64,000 nt of DNA, from assembly GCA_004794655.1 (NCBI GenBank), contig SMMW01000506.1:1-64000 (forward strand). The letters run 5' to 3'. Shown piece by piece: positions 1-13,086 of the stretch. Below the pieces are notes generated by a model that saw nothing but the letters and a program-made list of their open reading frames with translations, was not told the origin of the DNA and ran no database searches. A program made the translations under genes and the position numbers. This DNA comes from Marisa cornuarietis. Its lineage: Eukaryota; Mollusca; Gastropoda; Architaenioglossa; Ampullariidae. Each line of letters begins with the position of its first letter. Position 1 is the first letter of the stretch.

Positions 1-115
1 AAATGTTGATACCCGTGTCTAAAGCCAGGTCTACAAGAGTGAGCTTTAGATCGTTTCTCGAGCACTTCGTTCTATTCTCATTTTAAAGTTTCTCTGCTGT
101 TTAATCTGCTTGCAG

Positions 116-302
116 ATCCTTTGCTGGTACGACGGCATCCCCAACGAGCTATACTGGAGTTACCTGTGGTGCGAAGACTGCGTGGAAGCCATCTTCATTG
201 GCCTCAAGCCCGACAGCTCCTTTTGGGTCAACGTTCAAGTCTTCAACAGCGCTGGCTTCGGCCCCAAGGGAGAAGACGCTTACATGACCACGTTCATATA
301 TC
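116..302 (+). CDS. Gene A exon: second half of FN3-3
   Basis: 187-nt exon after the acceptor TTGCAG at 110-115, ending before GTAGGT. The peptide carries the FN3 strand F/G signature FWVNVQVFNSAGFGPKGED. It matches gene B exon 51836-52022, including a WC.DC cysteine pair (WCEDC here, WCDDC in B) that is unusual in FN3 domains and is presumably a local disulfide. The exon enters in phase 0, so the preceding exon lies to the left of the window. Confidence 0.88.
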
Positions 303-3300
303 GTAGGTTGTTTATTCCGTGTTGCCGCCCCTTCCACGTTGTTATTAAACGTGATGGGCTGAAAATTTCGTGATACTCTAATAGAATTCATTTTAAGTGT
401 GGATTTGCATATTTTCTTAATAGTCAAGTCGACTATCGTTTTTTGAGCTGTTAACGTGTCTCAGTTTCTTCGAGTCGAATACCTTGAATGATTATGCCCC
501 ACCGCCCAGTACAGAACTTTAAAAACGACTATGAATCTATGTGTGAATGGTTATGAATAAGGATAAAGCGCTGGCATCTTGCAAAGACACTAACTATTGG
601 TGTTTTTTTAAAAAAAGAAGCCTCTCTTTCGGTCTATGTTCGCACTTGTTTAATTCACGGACCTTCATTACTGGGTAAGCGACTCAGGTTCATGTTCGTT
701 GTAAGACTCGGCTTTCCTTGAGACAGGCCTCGTGTTTCCGGGTCTTTGTTCGCATACCTTAAATACATTCTTAAAGTAGATGTTTTGTTTTCGTAACAGA
801 ACAATCTATACAATTGTTTCCAAAAAATCAAAAACAATGTTTTTTTATAATTGTTAGCGGTAAAACAAGTCAATGGCATCTGTTGTGACGATATTTTTAT
901 ATTATAAAATTGTCGAAAAATCTAAATGCGTTTTCTATAAACGAACAGAAGACATTTTACAGAAAATACTGTTTATTTTTCAATCAATCTTCTTTAACAA
1001 GGTTATGATGACAGAAAAGCTGAATTACTCACTTCTAACATTTCTTCTGTGTTAAGAAGATTCGCCATTTTGACAGAAAACGGAAGCAAAAGCCCTCGTT
1101 GTTAGGGTTTGTTACGATTGGTCACTCCTGTGATAGAGCAAAGAGGCAACGAATGAGAAACCCTTATCCAGTGAATGAAGGTCCGTGGTTTAATTTGTTA
1201 CATGTTTTGGTTTGTCAGTCAGTCCTTTTTTTCTTATTTTGAAGATTTTGGATTATATGGATTGTTTGGTATTTGTTTGTTTAGTTGCTTGCTTTTGTAC
1301 AAGTGTTCTTTAATGTCGTATCCCTGGCTCGTAACTTTTGTCTGATCCACCACAGCCATTAGGCGCTACCCGGAATATGTCAAGGTCGCTTCACATGGTG
1401 CTGACAGTGTCTATGTTGAGTGGCGGGGTGTGGCTTCGGGTAAACACGAGGAGGATTTACAAGGGTACAAGGTGAATGGCAAACATTTGTTGCTAACGAT
1501 AGCTGAGTAAATGATTGGGTCGTTGTAATGTTTTAACATGACTGGTATGAAAACTATCAATTTTTAAGCTTAGTTTTAAAAAAACAAACTTTGCTGCTTC
1601 AAAATGTCACCTTTTAACTCGAATGTTGCATCTGTAGTCAGCTGAGCGTTTAGCTCCAAGGGAGCCAATTAACCAGATCCCGTAACCTCTAGTGCATTGG
1701 AGTAATGCCCCTTATCATAGCTTTCCCCATTCCTATCTTGAAAAGTGAAATATGCGTATTTAATCTAGGAAGTCATTCTCGTCGTTCTCGTAATCATGAG
1801 CATCAGTTGGAGTAGTACTACTCTTTTCTGACACATTTTTCTATCACCGACAAGAATCTATTTCGATGATCTGCATTTCTCTTGGTTTCTAGTGTAAGGC
1901 AGCGATCCCATGTTCGAGTTACGAGCCTATTTCTAAACTACCTAAAATCTCATTATTATAATAGCTTTATAATTTTAAAAACGTTGAATTATCTCTGAGA
2001 AAAATAGTTCCTCTAATAAAGGCACCTAGTTCAGTTGAAGTTGTGCTGAACCTCATCTGTTTTCAGTAAAGGGACATTGTCTGCAAGCAAGATGAGTGGT
2101 TGAATTAAAACATATTTGTATTCTGGCTATTTTTACTTCTATACAGTCAACTTTGCTGTCCTAGTAGTTTTTACCTGGTCCTGACATAGTACGACACAGT
2201 CTTGACTTCATCTTAAACATGGGGTGACATGACGTTGTATGTCGTAGCCCTGACTTGATAACATGTATTCTTTACCCGATATGACGTAGTATTCACATAG
2301 TCTTGAGTCTGGGATGACGTGACGTTGTATGTCATAGCCCTGACATGGTATGGCGTAGTCTTGACATAGTCTTGAGCCTGGGATGACGTGACGTTGTATG
2401 TCGTAGTCCTGACTTGGTATGACGTAGTCTTGACATAGTCTTGAGCCTGGGATGACGTGACGTTGAATGACGTAGTCCTGACATAGTATGGCGTAGTCGT
2501 GACATAGTCTTGAGCCTGGGATGACGTGACGTTGTATGTCGTAGTCCTGACTCGGTATGACGTAGTCTTGACATAGTCTTGAGCTTGGGATGACGTGACG
2601 TTGCATGACGTAGTCCTGACATAGTATGGCGTAGTCTTGACATAGTCTTGAGTCTGGGATGACGTGACGTTGTATGTCGTAGTCCTGACATGGTATGGCG
2701 TAGTCTTGACATAGTCTTTACGCGATGTAACGTAGTCCTGACATATTACCACGCAGTCTTGATCCTGGCTTGTCTTACTCGTCAGCTCCGTTGGTGGCCG
2801 TCTACAGAAGACATTCATCTGGCGAATGACACCGTCGTTCGCTCGAACCGGAAAAACTGGGGGGTCATTGTCGGTGTCAAGGCGGGAATAGTCTACTCAC
2901 TTCGCGTCGTTCCCTTCAGCCGTGCGGGAGACGGTGCAAAGTCACCAACCGTCTTCTTCACACTTGGTAAGGAAACACTACTTGGTCGTGCTCAGCTAAG
3001 CAATTCAGTTTAGTACCACTAGGTACTCGTATTAGTGGCTGGATGGAGTTCAGCGTTTTTCTGATCCACTCTACTACCAGTGGATTTTTTTTTTAGCATC
3101 TTCTATTGTTCGTCTGCCTTTCCCTTTCATGTTTTTTTTAAATATTTCTTTAACTTGTGTGACTGACCGAACAAAAGATTATGACGACGATCATAAATGC
3201 AGTGAGCCGATTTACATGTCAACTTGAGACCGTTGAGACGTTCCCGAAGATCCTCTTGTGCCTGTTTAACACCGCAAGTCTCTTGCTTTCTGTTCTCCTG

Positions 3301-4979
3301 TATGGTGTTCTATGGTGTAGTCACACTACATCAGTGCTGTAAGTTGAAAGCCCACCTGTGAGTTGGAGCGTGTGCACTAAGACATCGTAACACTGGTAGA
3401 GACCTGACGGCCAGGTTTTCGGGAAACCACAACCAGACCAATACCACAAGATTTAGTACGGCGAAGTAGAAACGAAACATCAAACGTGTAGCTGTGAGGA
3501 AGGATGTGGTTGAAGGTGTCATCAGCTGCAAAATGCTGCCAGGCATCACAGTATTACATTTTTCCAGTTCTACTCTCAAACCCCGAAGACAAGATTAAAG
3601 CAACAATAAAGATGAAAAACATCCTAGTGTGACAATCTGAGCAAAGATGTTATGTGTGTGTGATATGCAAAGATGAACCTGGAGCCCTATTACCTATAGG
3701 CGGTAACAGCAGGAAATGTTGACCTTAAAGAAATCAGCGATGGAGGAATACGGCTTCTAGAGTTTATACATAGCCGTTGACTCTATAAAGCCAGTACCTT
3801 TTAGCCCACATAGTCTGTGTTCTTTTCTTGATCGGATGGCAGATACGATTAACGAACTGTAGAACAATAGAGTAAGCCATGATGTAATATGACGCACATA
3901 CACTTACCTTGCATACGCACGACGCATATCACACACACATAACACGCTTGACGAGCCCCCGCAGATGACGATGAGGATGAAGAGGTTTGTAGTTGAGTCG
4001 AGTCGAAGAGGCACAAATTTACAGGACTGTCCTTGTGAGAGTTATGGAAGACGAAGAACTTGTTGTTTTTCTTTTCCCATCCGTCCATGGAACTGTTTTC
4101 TCTTTTTTTAACGTCATCCCCTTTTTCCGAAATGACGTCGAACAAATGACGTACACAAGACGTCAAACACAAGACAGCATTCACACACGAAACAATACAA
4201 GACCTACCCCTAACTCACGACACATGGTGAGGCAGTTCATAAGATCACTAACACGATACGCGTTAACTCGCTTTTACGCGTTAAATCGGCTAAGCTTGAG
4301 TGGAAAAGTATCTTATTTAAAATATATATATATTACTTGTCTTATTATAACAAAAGGTCGTTTGCATTTATATTACTGGTCTTGATTATTAATTATAATA
4401 ATTTATGTTATTTTTTGTTTGAGTGAACATAGTGTCGAAGCTTAGCATTCTTCTAGTAGACTTCTTGTGTGTTTTTATTTAGTCTGGAGCATACTGCATG
4501 CTGGTTGTTTGATTTCTGTTATTAAGGATTGTCTGATAATGATGGAACTTGCATAGAACGAGGAAACAGACGAAGCTGTACTTCGTATTCATACGATGAA
4601 GCAAATGCTGTACGGAAAAGAAAGCGCGTGGCTTCATGTTAATCTTACCGCTTTTCAAACAAATACATTATAATTTACTCTTGTGGTTATGATTATGCAC
4701 ACTGGCTAAACCTCTTTATTACAAATATCCGCTGCGTCTATACGACCATACGAACTGACATGCCATAAAATTGCCAGTACCAGTCAAGGGAAGGAGAGAA
4801 CGAATGAAAGAATGAGAAAATGTTTCCTAGTTTACTGCTTTTGCTGTAATTGTTTCATCGCAGTCTGTTTAATAATCGTTATTTCAATCACGTGTTTTAG
4901 GAGATTTGTTTAAAAAAAAACCAGCCGATTGCTGACAGCTTATTTCAACAAGTCATGGACAAGGGCGACAAACGTTTTC

Positions 4980-5022
<43 letters not shown>

Positions 5023-5241
5023 CACACAGAGATAAACTTGTATAAAATATCAACAGACAACACATTTCCGATAGTGCTATTTCTGTAAATACGACCCTTT
5101 ACCTGTTGGACTTTATCTGTTCTAGAGGGGATGATCGTCTACAACCCGGAAACGACAGAGATTCTAGCTGGAGCCCATCACGTGACTATTTCCCTATGGA
5201 CGATGGCGGTCGCGGGGTTGGTTTATTGGTTATTGTCTTGA
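116..5241 (+). CDS. Contactin-like gene A, 3' part (last four coding exons)
   Basis: This is the 3' end of a contactin paralog; the 5' part lies upstream of the window. Coding exons are 116-302 (enters phase 0, exits phase 1), 1356-1471, 2786-2966 and 5126-5241 (stop TGA 5239-5241), all with AG acceptors and GT donors and compatible phases. They encode the second part of FN3-3, all of FN3-4 and the C-terminal anchor tail. Exon lengths 187 and 116 are identical to the matching exons of gene B; the third is 181 against 178. Contactins are extracellular, GPI-linked adhesion proteins of neurons and septate junctions. Introns: 303-1355 (nothing recognised), 1472-2785 (holds a 69-bp minisatellite) and 2967-5125 (holds a (TGA)n tract). 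Family identity rests on direct similarity to the complete gene B. Exact function is inferred. Confidence 0.88.
1356..1471 (+). CDS. Gene A exon: first half of FN3-4
   Basis: 116-nt exon between acceptor CCACAG and donor GTGAAT. Translation gives RYPEYVKVASHGADSVYVEW, then RGVASG and ending in GYK, typical of FN3 A-B-C strands with the conserved tryptophan. It is the same length as gene B exon 52210-52325. The donor here is a normal GT, whereas gene B uses GC at the same position. It is too short and ATG-less to show up as a long open frame. Confidence 0.85.
2221..2760. repeat. 69-bp minisatellite in gene A intron
   Basis: The motif GGGATGACGTGACGTTG recurs at 2311, 2380, 2449, 2518, 2587 and 2656, exactly every 69 bases, with degenerate partial copies on both sides (from about 2221 and to about 2760). 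Because 69 is a multiple of three, all copies stay in one frame and create long open frames on the minus strand that are purely repetitive. I regard these as non-coding. It lies directly upstream of the acceptor of exon 2786-2966. Confidence 0.92.
2786..2966 (+). CDS. Gene A exon: second half of FN3-4
   Basis: 181-nt exon after acceptor GTCAG, ending before GTAAGG. It encodes LRWWPSTED and then WGVIVGVKAGIVYSLRVVPF and RAGDGAKSPTVFFTL, the F-G strands of an FN3 domain. It is one codon longer than gene B exon 52497-52674. A 69-bp minisatellite ends only about 25 nt upstream of the acceptor. Confidence 0.88.
4980..5021. repeat. (TGA)n microsatellite
   Basis: About 14 tandem TGA/ATG trinucleotides in the last visible intron of gene A. 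Confidence 0.95.
5126..5241 (+). CDS. Gene A last exon: C-terminal GPI-type tail and stop
   Basis: Acceptor TTCTAG, then phase-1 reading EGMIVYNPETTEILAGAHH, a hydrophobic run from VTISLW to GLVYWLLS, and TGA. A small-residue cluster (AGA) followed by a short polar stretch and a terminal hydrophobic segment with no cytoplasmic tail is the layout of a GPI-attachment signal, as known for contactins. Which residue receives the anchor is not determined. Confidence 0.82.
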
Positions 5242-5807
5242 GGAAGTGACTTGAGCAGAGCGGACTATGTTACTCGTGCAGAAGGACATTACAGCCATCA
5301 ACAGACGAGACTGTCAAAACATCTGCCTTCAACTGTGGCTGTGAATGTTTTTATGGCAAAATGTTTTAGAGACACAGACAGTGAGTGAACAAAAGAAAAA
5401 GAGAGAGAGACTGAAGAAACGAAAGAAGAAAAAGAGAGAAAGAGGCATGAAAGGAAACCGAATGAATGAAAGAATGATCGAACAAACGAGCGACTGCATA
5501 AATGAGGGAATGAAGGAATTAAAACGGTGTATGAATTTGTTGATATTACTGGTTGGACTTTGTTTTTGTTTATTTTGTGAACCAATCGTGTGTCATGAGC
5601 ATTTCACGTTAATGTAACAGGTATTTCATTTGTCTGCCCTTAGCTTTTAAAGAGTTTTCTATCTTTACGTTCATTAAAATAAAATGCCAGACGCCTGTAA
5701 TAACAAGAACAGAAAGAAACAAAAGAACAGTCCCTCAACTGGACGATCAATGGTTTGTAATCGTTCTTGGAAACTGCCGGGTTGTATCACTAGTACAGCA
5801 CAATAAA
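5242..5807 (+). other. Gene A 3' UTR with poly(A) signal candidates
   Basis: Downstream of the stop, AATAAA hexamers occur at 5678-5683 and 5802-5807. Either could define the transcript end. A purine-rich stretch (5390-5460) lies between. No long frame here resembles a protein. Confidence 0.5.
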
Positions 5808-7540
5808 TGACAATCGCTTGATGAACCCAATGTGTTGCTCCACCTTCTGAGCATTAAATTCTTACTGAGACACAGCGTGAACGCCACTGGCTGTCACATC
5901 TCGCGTAATTCACGCACAGGAGCGAGATTTTGCAGGATTTGCTGACTAGAATTATATGGAAATCTCCAACTTTGAAAGAAGATAATAAATAAATCGCTGC
6001 GCTTCAGGCGCTGAAATTTAAAGAATATATTTGTATTATCTCTATTTATCAGAATCTGTTTATAACTCGGACCAGTCGGGTAGGTTTTAATGGTTTTAAA
6101 TGAAATACCAACAGACTGACTTTTTCCTTTTGAGTATTTATCATTTAACCTTTAGAGAATCTAAAACATACAAGTGGGTAAGTCTTTAAAGAACGCACCA
6201 TGTATTACAATATACATAGTTTTTTCAGTTGCAGAACAAAATTTAAAAAGCCTTTCAGTTTTTACATAATTTCCCTCTCCGTTTTCTTCCTTCTAATTAC
6301 TGCAAGCAAGTCTAAAAATTACCACGAAATATTTTTTTCGGTAATTAAAATTTTCAACTATTTCTTTTATTTATTTATTTATTTATTTGGTCAGTACAGT
6401 TTCACTGAACACAATTGTTGAATGTCCATACTAAAAGAAAGAAAAGTGAGAGGGAGAGAGAGAGACAAGAAGAAAGTGTCCACATGTACCATTACAAAAA
6501 GCTTTACAATATACAACTGTTCTTGGTTTTCAACTATTTCTTTATTCGCTAGGTTTGAGTGGAAACTAATCCCCTTTCTGATAAAAACATTATGTAAAGT
6601 CCAGTTATGAAGTTTACTCTCGCTGCTCGCGAGACCTGAGTGAGTCAAGCAGGCAGCCAGTGTCAGCCACCAGTTCAGATGTTCGTTTACACTTGTACAA
6701 TTACGAATATGCACAGCCTTGGTCAAAATACTACAGGTAAATGCACACGCATTTTTCAAAAGAAATTGTATAGAAACAAATGTGTTGAAACGCATATATT
6801 TATTTTTCAAATTGATCGAGGGAGGGCAGATTCGTAAAGCAGGCGCTTACACTAATAATCTCTTGCTTGACCCAGTTGTGAGATGTTTGACATTGTTAAG
6901 AGCGAGTTTGTCGCCAGACAGCCATCCATCGGGACTGTGGAATGTATAGTTAGTGTGCACCAGACGAATGGGTACTTAATTCTGCACGTGTGTATATATT
7001 TTGTGCACGCTTCTCAACACTTAGCTTTAGATGTTGACATGCACCTCATAAACAGAAAGGGTGTCGAGTGCTTCTGAGAGTGCTGCTGTTTTTAATAGTC
7101 AGATGAATGTGCAAATAAAATGCATTATTAATTATTATTGTGATAAATTGCAGCTATGTTACTCGAGTCTCTCTCTCTGCCTTGATCTGTCTGTCGGAAC
7201 TGTCGGCACACAAACAACCCGAGCACGTCTCTTCTCTTCTGCCCGTCACTCATCTTTTCCACTTGTCAGACTTGAAAAACATGAGTGGCGGTCTTTTCTT
7301 TTGATGGTGTGTGTGAGAGGGGTGTGTGTGGGTGCTAGTTCCCTTTTTTTATTTTACTTCCCAAGATTCGAATTTACGTTCCTATTTTGTCCTTGATATG
7401 TTAAAATTACAGCTCTTTCTTTCTTTCTTTCTTTCTTTCTCTCTTTCTTTCTTTCTTTGGTGGAGGTGGTACAAAGTAAATATGTCGTACTATTTGTATG
7501 TTGGCAGATTTCTCTCTGTATAAAACACATCGTGAAAGAG

Positions 7541-7597
7541 CTGGACTAACTTGTCATGACATAGCTTTGGCTGCTGACCCCACATAAACATCAACAA
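7541..7597 (+). mobile_element. Degenerate 3' tail of SINE family 1
   Basis: The stretch TTGTCATGACATAGCTTTGG through CATAAACATCAAC aligns to the tail of the better SINE copies (TTGCCGTGATATAGC... GGCGTAAAACACCAA). The tRNA-like head is absent. Similarity is by eye. Confidence 0.5.
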
Positions 7598-7813
7598 CCA
7601 ATCAATCTCTTCTCTCACTCTTTCTTTCCCTCTCTCTCTTCTTCTTCCTCTCTCTCTCTCTCTCGCGTGAGAGAGAGGGAATAAACATAAGCTGAACGAT
7701 GGGAATGAAATGATGAGTACATGTTTACGTGTACCTGAATTGTGACAGTTTACATCCCTTCATACTCTAACATATTACATATTTTCTGTAGCCTTTCCGC
7801 GATTTACTAAACG

Positions 7814-7919
<106 letters not shown>

Positions 7920-9854
7920 GCGTGCATGTGTCAGAGGAGATCTTGTTTCTTACAAACCACTGCACCACAGCCTCAATTATCTTCCCCTGAAAACGCTGCA
8001 CTAATGCTTCACTCCCCTTGTGCGTGGTTGCTGAGACCCTTCTGTAGGCACAGACAACTCTAGCGCATGCATGGCTTTCACCTCAGCCTTAGCAAAAACA
8101 TTGCTCATTATTTGTTAAGGTCACAATTTACACAATTTTTGTCTCATTTGCAACGTTGCGGTTCATTAACAAAAGCTTTCAACGTGTTTGTGAACAGGTA
8201 TGTTCACCATTGAAATGTGATGATGAGTTGATTGGGATGATAATTTGTATAGCGGTGCTAATACCTGAAGGGTTTGTAGCCTGATGGTCAGCTTATCATC
8301 TTTACACACTCTATAAATTGCCAATGAAATTAAAATTACACACTCTATAAATTGTCAATAAAATTAAAATTATCCAGACTCAAAACTACTGAATGGAATA
8401 CGGAAGCATTTATGTGTTGATGTTATTTTCTTCTACTGAACGTGTTCAAGAAGAGAGACAATGCATTTGACTTTGAGCCATTGCTTACGGAATTAACTTT
8501 ATTTTCATCATCACTTTCAATAATATTTTTTCTTACATTCGTGTTTTGAAATGATTTACCGGTTGACATTGTGGGGACGAAGGTCTGTGAAAGTCGAGGA
8601 GGGACCCTGAAGTTGTTTTCTAGAGGTTGTCAGAACACACCCTTCAGCGAAACATTGATGGGACAGGTATTTCATCGCCTTTTCTTTTGTGTCTTTGTCA
8701 TTAAAGTTATATGTTTCAAAAAAAATAACCTCCAGACATTGTTTAAAGGGAAAACATGATAACATTAAACTATTTGGAATCTACAGGTGTAGTCAGGAAC
8801 AAACAAAACTAGACGACACTTTATTCTCTTCCCCCCACCCCACCCCTTGTTTCCGACAATCAAAATCGACTGCTAGGTAAAGTGACATGCTATGGACCAA
8901 AGAGCACAGTACTAATGACTCTCTTTTTCATTAGCTATTACTCATTGCTCCCTCGTGGACCTTGTTCACGCAAGCGCCATCTTGAAGCTAGAACGAGGCC
9001 TAGTGGGCCAGTGTAGTTACCGAAACATACGAATACTGACCTTTGTATCAAAAGGTAAATAATACTGGATTTGAAATTTACTCTGCATTCCAAAATATAT
9101 GATCAACAAAGAAATAACACTTGAAAAAAAAGATCACTAGCCTGATGGAATTTTGCCTCACTTGCAAGTTCTGTTGATGATACAATGTTTGCGTGGCGCC
9201 GTTTTGCTGTCGGTAACGTATATGTAATGCCAATGGAACTTTCTTTAATGTGCTCATTTTAATTATGTTTCTAACAGTATAAATGAGTGAAACAATCGAT
9301 TATCCAGACCTAGGGTCATTTTTATTTTCTCCGTGCACTTTTAACCTCTCGGACTGTCACTAATCTTAATAATTTATTTTTACCGATATAATTGCATATA
9401 TTTTATTTAGTGTGAACATTCATGTCTTACATTTCCATGCCTTCAATGTGTATTACTTCCTTAACTTTATGTGAATATTTTACACATTTTGTATATATTG
9501 GGTTGTGCATTCTTAAAGAAAAATGACATATGACAGAAAAGTGTTGTTTTTCACAATCTATTTTTCTTGCTGTACTGTAAGCTTAGCTTACGATACTTAA
9601 AAAAGCAAAACCTATTTACATGGTTTTCTGCAATGACTGCACCCATCATCAGATATTTGTAGGTGGTGGTACTGCTGTAGTTCAAATAAATCATGTTGTT
9701 CATAAATGTATTCATAAACGAAGAAGTAAATATTTTTGGGGGAATTTCCCAGGAAGAAACATTAAACCTGACATTTACAAAATTGAGATTTATTATTTAC
9801 TGAATATTTTTCTCTGAAAGCATACTATCCTGTGCAAATCAACGTTAATAAATG

Positions 9855-9856
<2 letters not shown>

Positions 9857-9903
<47 letters not shown>
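9857..9903. repeat. (CA)n microsatellite
   Basis: Uninterrupted CA dinucleotides, about 23 copies. Confidence 0.97.
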
Positions 9904-9907
<4 letters not shown>

Positions 9908-10370
9908 CTACACTACTATATCTCACAAGCATAAAATGCATTTATCAAAGTTTTTTTTAACTGAAACTGAACTTTAGTTCTTGTAGAGTTGGTCAACTGC
10001 ACTTGTATGTCATATCGCTTTATTATAATGGGACTTAAACTGAAACAGCTTTCAAAAGCAAAACAGGCTGACCATACACTCAACACATGTCTAAAGTGTG
10101 TATCTTTGTTTACTTTTTTCACATTTAAAAGCTTTCAACGGTTATTTGTACGCTTGCAATCAAATGAAATGACAGAAGTTCGGCCGCCATATCATTTATG
10201 TTATCCTTTATACAGAGCTTTACACAGCAGTTTGACTTTCTCTTGTCCATTCTTACCTGTAACCATGTGGCCCAGGAAGCCTCGTTTTAGAAAGCAGGAA
10301 GAGTCGCGCGTGAATGAGGTCTATTGCCTTCATCTCTGTCTACTCTAATTCGCTGTTCATTGCTTTTTTT

Positions 10371-10535
10371 GGCAGGTGGCGCAGACTAGTCCCTCCCAAT
10401 CTGTTGAATCATGACATGCCTGCGGAAAACATAAAACGTGTAAACTGCTTACCTTTTGGCAGGTGGCGGAAACTAGTCCCTCCCAATCTGTTGAATCATG
10501 ACATGCTTGCGGAGAACATAAAACATGCAAACTGC
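10371..10535. repeat. 89-bp tandem duplication
   Basis: TGGCAGGTGGCG.A.ACTAGTC and the following 75 or so bases occur twice, starting near 10371 and 10460, with only a few substitutions (GCCTGCGGAAAAC against GCTTGCGGAGAAC). Confidence 0.9.
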
Positions 10536-11051
10536 TGCTTTTATTTTAACCTTTGGTCAGTTTGACTCCCTCGATCTTCAATATTTCTTTCTTGGGGTTT
10601 TTTTGTTTTGTTTTTGTTTTGTTTTTGTTTACTAAACAATTTTTGTACATTATGCAAGTTTTTAATCCGATAAAGTTTCTTAATACCTTGTTCCTGCATT
10701 TTATTTTTCTGATGTAGACAGTAGACTGATTTAAATAGCAGAATAGATCGATATGGACATCTTCTGTAAGTTAGCCGTTAAAAATATTTGTTTCATCTGT
10801 TTGCTCGCCATACTCATGAAGAAAAGCTAAAGCAAATACAATGCCAAAAAACGCTCCAACACACATTCACACACTCGCACGCACGCATTCACACGTGGAC
10901 GCCTGATCGTCTGTAAGAGTATGAGAGACTAAACTATGACTCGTTGGGACTGTCGACAACCCCATTGCCGCATACTCTACTGACATCTGAATGCATCAAA
11001 AACCGACTTGGTTGTATTACAAACAGATATACATACTTATTTCTTTTGCCC

Positions 11052-11086
<35 letters not shown>

Positions 11087-11560
11087 TGTGCTTTGGAGGG
11101 GGGGAGATGACGTGTGTGACCCGACCGGTTAACATTACCTGTTTCGTACTCATTTATGAATTCGTTCCAGGTAATATTGCACAAATATTTACATTTCCTT
11201 TTATATGATAATAATCAAGTGTCAGCTAAAATAAAACGAAAAAAAAAAAAAAGATTTCACTGCACCGTGTTGGATGACGAGACGAACTGGGTGGACCGAC
11301 CAGACTTCGGCAAACTGCCCCCGAGGCAACGCCTTCTCACCCCCATCAACATTCGAGCGACATCCTCTAAAACCTTACCCTTAGCCTCGATTTGAGCTGG
11401 CTTTTCCTCCCAAGCTTATCTCCCCCACGCTGTGGAGCCAGTTTTTTTTTTATTTTGCACTGGTTGTCCTCAGTCTATCCGCCCGGCAGCCCCGGCACTA
11501 GGATCCACGATGAAAGCAGGTGCATGGAGTGGAAAGCAGGGACTCAGAGATGAAGGAAGA

Positions 11561-11650
11561 GTGAGTGAGTGAGTGAGTGAGTGAGTGAGTGAGTGAGTGA
11601 GTGAGTGAGTGAGTGAGTGAGTGAGTGAGTGAGTGAGTGAGTGAGTGAGT
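11561..11650. repeat. (GTGA)n microsatellite
   Basis: About 22 perfect GTGA tetranucleotides. Confidence 0.97.
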
Positions 11651-13086
11651 CTTCTTTTAGGGTTTCGAGCAGCAGGTCCCTCCCATCCGTATCCATACCC
11701 TGGCTCACCTGAAAGTTCAGTAAGTGACGTGGCTACACAAGCGTCGTGTTTGGAGTCTATTCATCGAAACGGAGTGAGAGAAAAAAAGGAGAGAGAGAAA
11801 GAAAGAGAAAGAAAGGGAGAAAGGGCAGAGAGGGGGGATCGGGAAAGAGAGGGGAGAGAGTGAGACAAAGAGAGAGACAGAGAGAGAGGACAGCATACGT
11901 CAGATGTGAAATTTGCGAGGTCCCAGGTTGAAGCATGATTACAGATGGCGCTGCACAGCACCGCTTCACCGCAAGCAAAGCAAAGGGCAGGCGTACGAGG
12001 ACATCGGTGATAAATAAGCTGCATTGTCAACATACTTTGTCACACAGTCTGCCAGCTACATGATATGTTTTCAATCCTCCCTTTATGTTTAGTACGGCAT
12101 TACGACTACAATCCAGGTAAGCAAGAAGTTTCAATATTTTTTTTTAATTTATACTTTGAATATTTCTTGCAATCCAGGTAGGCAAGTTTTTTTTATAAAT
12201 GTATAATTTAAATACTTCTTGTACAAATCCTTTTCCGCTTTCTTTCTTTTATTTTTCTTTTTCACTTGTTTATGTCTACTTTCCTATCTATCAAATTTTA
12301 AAGCAGTTGTGTAAGCTGCTCTTTCTTTGTCTATAGTTGAAATAACAACTCCACCTCACACGTTTTTCTTTCTTGATTTTTTTCCTTTGTGTAAACATTA
12401 ATATAACTCACTTTCCCACTGTTTGCATTTTCAACGGCAGCTCCATCTCAGCTGACTTAATTCATGCGTCTGTCCCATCGCATTTGTTTCGTTCGTTCTC
12501 CTACGCTTGCTGGTCGGAGGGTCTCCTCGGTGAGTTTCATTTCTTTTATCTTTAGTCTGTCAGTAAATCTTTCTTGTTCCCAAAAACGACGTTTGTTCGT
12601 ACCACAAGTTTGCCTTTATTGCAGTGTTCCTGGTCTGATCCTGATCTCCACCTACCCCTATATTATGCTGACTGCTTATCGAATCTCGTATTTGAGTGCT
12701 TTCGTGAAACATTTGTCCTTTCTACTTAGTATTATTGCTTTATAATAATACATCACAGGAACATGCCGCTCTTCGCAAATGTATGTTCTTCCCTCTCCCC
12801 CTCTCTCTTTTATCTCCCTTTACGCACAAAATACAGGTGCGAGCTCTTACATGCCACAAATACCAAAGATCTCTCACATGGGGGTCCCAGATAAAATCAG
12901 TTATTACTTTTATAAAAATGGGATAACTATGAGTTATGACTATTATTCAAAAGTCAGAGGTTTAGTTTGTCGCTTGGGCATCATGAAACAGTTTCTTGAT
13001 AGGAGGGATCCAGATCACGATTGTTTACATTTTTTCCGTTCATGTGTACTGTTTCTGAGACTGGTTGATAAAACCTATCATAAAAA

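Larger units (their letters stand above)
9904..13086. other. Intergenic, no gene recognised
   Basis: Contains an 89-bp tandem duplication (10371-10535), a CT/TG tract (11051-11090), a (GTGA)n microsatellite (11561-11650) followed by a GA-rich purine stretch (11770-11890), and a short duplication of CAATCCAGGTA.GCAAG (12111 and 12171). A GC-richer open stretch (11255-11395) looks mildly coding-like but has no recognised domain. Confidence 0.55.

Noticed and set aside
2208..2818. Minus-strand open frames of up to about 200 residues with a 23-residue repeat
   Set aside because: They are produced by the 69-bp minisatellite, whose period is a multiple of three. All three minus frames are open and the composition is purely repetitive.
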